From contig JBLHKS010000288.1 of assembly GCA_047620505.1 (NCBI GenBank), positions 1 through 7,881 of the forward strand: a DNA stretch of 7,881 bases, written 5' to 3'. The number at the start of each line of letters is the position of its first letter. Within the stretch, counting starts at the first letter, position 1. This DNA comes from JBLHKS01 sp047620505 (GTDB lineage Bacteria > Verrucomicrobiota > Verrucomicrobiia > Verrucomicrobiales > DEV007). Positions 5,130-7,881 of this stretch are shown here, one piece after another. A program made the translations under genes and the position numbers. A model generated the notes under the pieces. The model had not been told where the DNA came from, did no database searches, and saw nothing but the letters and a program-made list of their open reading frames with translations.

Positions 5130-7349
5130 TTACCAGTCCCAGAAAATCTGGTAAACGTGCCCGATTTTGGGCTTCAATATCTCAAGATAAATCCATCCGC
5201 TATAGTTCTCGTCCGCCACCACTCGATAGGTTGAACCCTCTTCACTCAACGGAATTGGTCGGGTTCTCTGATTCCCCACACGCGAAACCATGAGCTTATA
5301 GGAGGTGAAAGGTTTGACCTCCGGAAAGATCAGAGTGATTTGCTGGGAAATGACTGACGACGAGATCAATGCGCCAGCCCACTGGTCATCTGCCTGCATT
5401 GAATTCCAATAGGTCGAAACAGACTTCAAAAGGAATTCGGCATCTACAGGCTTATCCGAAACGTCAACAATGATAATACGTTCCTTCAGATGCTCATTTC
5501 CGACAGCCCTCGGCTCGTACGGAATTTTGACATGATAGTCGAATCCAGGTAGTTTGGTGTAGACATCGAGTCCGCTTGTCTTTGGTCGAATGTAGAATTT
5601 GTCAGCCTCAGTGGACGTCTTCTTGAGAACCAGAGAGGTAATCATTGTCGCGGCCGAAACCAGTTCATCGCCCGAATCCGAGGTCATTTGCTTCCAGCCA
5701 CGCATGTCGAAGATCTGAGATTTCCTCACGGTCTCGATTCCCGGAGAATAATCGGGAGACGTTGCCCCAAGCTCTACGAGAGACCTTTCTGACGGACTCG
5801 AAACGACCTCATGGGGTTGGGAAAAAAAATGAATGAGTTCTTCTTTTACCAGTTCTTCATCGAACTCAGAACTAAAGTTGACTCCATTCTCCAGTGGCCG
5901 ATCTCCGATCGTATAACCAACGGCAAAGGAAGCGCAGATAAGAACGATCGAAGCTACCCCGATCCAGAGGGCAAATCGAAGCTTTGAGGGAGGTGGATCA
6001 TGTATTGGTGATTGAGCCGTTTCAAAGGCGAGACGAAGTTCACCACCGTCAACTGGACGCTGCTCAATTCCGGGCAGCAAGCAACGCAAAGCCAGCTGAG
6101 ACAGAGAAGAAGGGACGTCCGCTCGAACAAGCTGGGGATCCTGCGGAATCGTCTCCTTTAGTGCCGTCGTTAGCTCAGAGAATGAATCCGCCTCGAAAGG
6201 CATCGTTCCCGCCAAAGCTTCGTACAGAATGCAGCCGAAAGAATAGACATCTGACTGGGTAAACGCTTCTCCATTCTTGAGTTGTTCAACAGCGGCGTAG
6301 CGAGGCGTTCCTTCGAATCTGGCGCGCCCGGCGCCGGCCTCGGCTGCTGGCAGCGCGAGACCAAAGTCGGTCAAATAGACTCGCGCCGGGGAATTGCGGC
6401 TGGGCATTCGCACGAGGACGTTGGACGGCTTAAGATCTCGGAAAACGAGACCGGCTTCATGAACTGCGGCCAGTGCATCCGCGACATCACTGAGAATCCC
6501 AATCAGCTCAACCGCCGAAGCGGCCCCATCCAGCATCTCACGGAGCGTCACGCTTCCGGGAACAAACTGCATCACAATGATGTAGGTGTCTTCGAAAGGG
6601 CGAATTCCAAATACCTGAGCCACGTTCGGGTGGTCCAGGCGAGCCATCAACGCAACCTCATGATTGACGCGATTCGACAATCCCTGACGGTGGCGATCGC
6701 CTAGTCGCGGATGGAGAAATTTGATCGCAACCTCACGACCGACTTCCAAATCAATCGCGCGAAACACACATCCAGCGCCACCAACTCCAACGAGTTCTTC
6801 AAGGCGATATTCATTCTGCTCGCCAACCAGACTGCTCGGCCCGGGAATTCCAATAAGTTCGCAGAATCCGCTAACCAGGTTTCCGTGATCCCGAATCGAA
6901 TCCCAGTAAGAACGATAGCATTCGATAACGCTTTCGGCTTCGCCCTGTTCTGAATCAAGTTCGATCAATCGCTTGAGCGCAGCCGCGCTCGCGTTTGTCG
7001 GAAAAGCCCCTATGAGGGCCGGAATTTTCGAGATTCGGCCCGAGCGTTCCATCTGATCATAGCGAAAGGCCAAATCATCGAGAAAAACTTCTCTAACGAG
7101 CGTGGCGTCATCCTCAAAGGCAGCCTGATAAGCGTCCATGAGGCAGGGTTGACCAATTCGATGCTGGGTTTCGATCTGCGCCCGCAACAGAAATACCATT
7201 GCGATTTCGCGATCTGAGCCAGAAAACCCTGTCAGAACCGCCTGCAGCTTTGGCAGCGGAAGCGGACAACCACGCGCAAGATCCTCGAGCTGCCCCAGCA
7301 GCTGCTCGTCGGCTCTGGCGATAAACTCAGGGCCGTAGGATTCCTTCAT
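5130..7349 (-). CDS. Transmembrane serine/threonine protein kinase, Hanks type
   Basis: This 739-residue protein has three parts. Residues 1-175 are a cytoplasmic helical extension without a recognised domain. Residues 180-445 are a Hanks-type kinase: Gly loop GVGGAG (188-193), Lys210 in VAIK, Glu231 of helix C, catalytic loop FRDLKPSN (303-310, Asp305 and Asn310), DFG (328-330), AVE (353-355) in place of APE, Asp367 in SDVYSFG and Arg431. A single membrane helix spans about 459-482, followed by about 255 residues with no family I recognise, presumably extracytoplasmic and sensory. The usual HRD histidine is Phe303, while Arg and the catalytic Asp remain, so activity is still expected. The ATG overlaps the upstream sigma factor gene by 23 nt, so the two are co-transcribed and probably translationally coupled. 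Base composition appears AT-richer than in the cas genes. No relation to CRISPR function is evident. Confidence 0.93.
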   Translation of the reverse strand: MKESYGPEFIARADEQLLGQLEDLARGCPLPLPKLQAVLTGFSGSDREIAMVFLLRAQIETQHRIGQPCLMDAYQAAFEDDATLVREVFLDDLAFRYDQMERSGRISKIPALIGAFPTNASAAALKRLIELDSEQGEAESVIECYRSYWDSIRDHGNLVSGFCELIGIPGPSSLVGEQNEYRLEELVGVGGAGCVFRAIDLEVGREVAIKFLHPRLGDRHRQGLSNRVNHEVALMARLDHPNVAQVFGIRPFEDTYIIVMQFVPGSVTLREMLDGAASAVELIGILSDVADALAAVHEAGLVFRDLKPSNVLVRMPSRNSPARVYLTDFGLALPAAEAGAGRARFEGTPRYAAVEQLKNGEAFTQSDVYSFGCILYEALAGTMPFEADSFSELTTALKETIPQDPQLVRADVPSSLSQLALRCLLPGIEQRPVDGGELRLAFETAQSPIHDPPPSKLRFALWIGVASIVLICASFAVGYTIGDRPLENGVNFSSEFDEELVKEELIHFFSQPHEVVSSPSERSLVELGATSPDYSPGIETVRKSQIFDMRGWKQMTSDSGDELVSAATMITSLVLKKTSTEADKFYIRPKTSGLDVYTKLPGFDYHVKIPYEPRAVGNEHLKERIIIVDVSDKPVDAEFLLKSVSTYWNSMQADDQWAGALISSSVISQQITLIFPEVKPFTSYKLMVSRVGNQRTRPIPLSEEGSTYRVVADENYSGWIYLEILKPKIGHVYQIFWDW

Positions 7350-7854
7350 CCTGTTGAAGTCGAGCGATGCAAACGCGAACTGCGTAGACCGTCATTTCAA
7401 GATCAATGGCAATTTCCTCCAGTGTCAGGCCGCAGAATTTGCGAGCGACAACCTTTCTTTGAAGCGGATCGAGACGCTCCAGAAATTCCCGGCACGCAAT
7501 AAGATCGCCTTCAGGCTCCATGGCGATCTGGTCAAACGGGTCGGTATCAGCCGCATCGTCGAGTGGAGCAAGGACGCTGGGACCGTCGAGCTTCGCGTTC
7601 TTGCGATTCCAGTTCCAAGCGTTCCACTTGATCGCCTGCATTACGAAGGCGCTCATTTTCGCCCGGTCTGAAAATGGAAACCCACGATCTCCACGAATGT
7701 GATCGATTAACGTCAGGAGAGCATCCGTGACCAAGTCTTCCGGAGCGACAGCCCGCCGCCGATGAGCCGGCACCAAGGATTCAGCGAAGGCAACCCACTT
7801 CCGCTTCTCGCTTGCCATGAATCGCTCGATCGCATCTTCAGTCTCGGGCGGCAA
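7327..7854 (-). CDS. ECF-like RNA polymerase sigma factor
   Basis: The product, 175 residues if TTG 7854 is the start, fits an ECF-type sigma-70 family factor that would direct RNA polymerase to a specific promoter set. Residues about 35-90 (PEDLVTDALLTLIDHI to WNWNRKNAK) correspond to region 2, which binds the -10 element and core polymerase and is rather divergent. An acidic linker follows (95-118). Residues 122-168 form region 4 with a clear helix-turn-helix (LDPLQRKVVARKFCGLTLEEIA onwards in short pieces; Leu129, Arg133 and Glu146 are typical). Its stop lies inside the kinase start. ECF factors paired with Ser/Thr kinases are known, and the kinase presumably activates or controls this factor. 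The frame stays open to the window edge at 7881, so a longer N-terminus cannot be excluded. Confidence 0.85.
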   Translation of the reverse strand: MPPETEDAIERFMASEKRKWVAFAESLVPAHRRRAVAPEDLVTDALLTLIDHIRGDRGFPFSDRAKMSAFVMQAIKWNAWNWNRKNAKLDGPSVLAPLDDAADTDPFDQIAMEPEGDLIACREFLERLDPLQRKVVARKFCGLTLEEIAIDLEMTVYAVRVCIARLQQDEGILRP

Positions 7855-7862
7855 TTCGTCGT

Positions 7863-7868
7863 TCCCTC
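7863..7868 (-). promoter_or_regulatory. Ribosome binding site for the sigma factor (TTG start)
   Basis: On the minus strand GAGGGA lies eight bases before TTG 7854. This good Shine-Dalgarno match at ideal spacing supports TTG as the start rather than the internal ATG encoding MASEKRKW. Because the reading frame is open further upstream, it supports but does not prove the choice. Confidence 0.5.
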
Positions 7869-7881
7869 GAATTGCCTCAAG

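Noticed and set aside
5130..7881. Sigma-kinase pair as a regulator or new component of the CRISPR locus
   Set aside because: It is separated by about 560 bp of gene remnants and differs in apparent composition; nothing in the sequence connects the two.

Overview
The window reads as a degraded accessory (defence-island-like) segment next to a tRNA gene, followed by a regulatory gene pair that looks intact. The organism is probably a member of the Planctomycetota-Verrucomicrobiota-Chlamydiota group or something similar. This rests only on an ECF-type sigma factor overlapping a membrane Ser/Thr kinase, an arrangement common there, and is tentative. All protein-coding genes lie on the minus strand; only the tRNA is on the plus strand.

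Left end (1-508): a complete tRNA-Phe(GAA) gene at 52-124. Just 3' of it are a short inverted repeat with a 7-nt spacer (127-145) and three tandem 10-bp units (196-225). Together they resemble the core and arm sites of a tyrosine-recombinase attachment region, but no integrase gene is visible. The rest up to 508 has no convincing gene.

Middle (509-4568): two overlapping genes of a type I-E CRISPR-Cas system, cas3 (4568 down to 2016) and casA/cse1 (2032 down to 509). The cas3 reading frame is continuous except for one in-frame TAA at 4230-4232. It falls inside the HD nuclease domain, two residues before the Gly-Gly-His-His-Gly metal-binding motif. Every other recognisable HD and helicase motif survives on both sides of the stop. 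casA is nearly full length but stops at TAG within its expected C-terminal tail. None of cse2, cas7, cas5, cas6e, cas1, cas2 or a CRISPR array is present between casA and the tRNA. This is an orphan cas3-casA remnant: it cannot build a Cascade complex from genes in this window.

Junction (4569-5129): about 560 bp without an intact gene. It holds a short tail resembling the C-terminus of a phage terminase large subunit, a frameshifted secretion-signal-like mini-ORF, and several inverted repeats, two of which share an arm. This looks like scar tissue between the cas remnant and the next operon.

Right part (5130-7881): an ECF-like sigma factor (TTG start, good ribosome-binding site) overlaps by 23 nt a 739-residue transmembrane Ser/Thr protein kinase. 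The kinase has a cytoplasmic N-terminal extension and kinase domain, one membrane helix and a C-terminal domain of about 255 residues, presumably outside the membrane. The pair probably forms a signalling module in which the kinase senses a cue and controls the sigma factor. Nothing in the sequence ties this module functionally to the cas genes.
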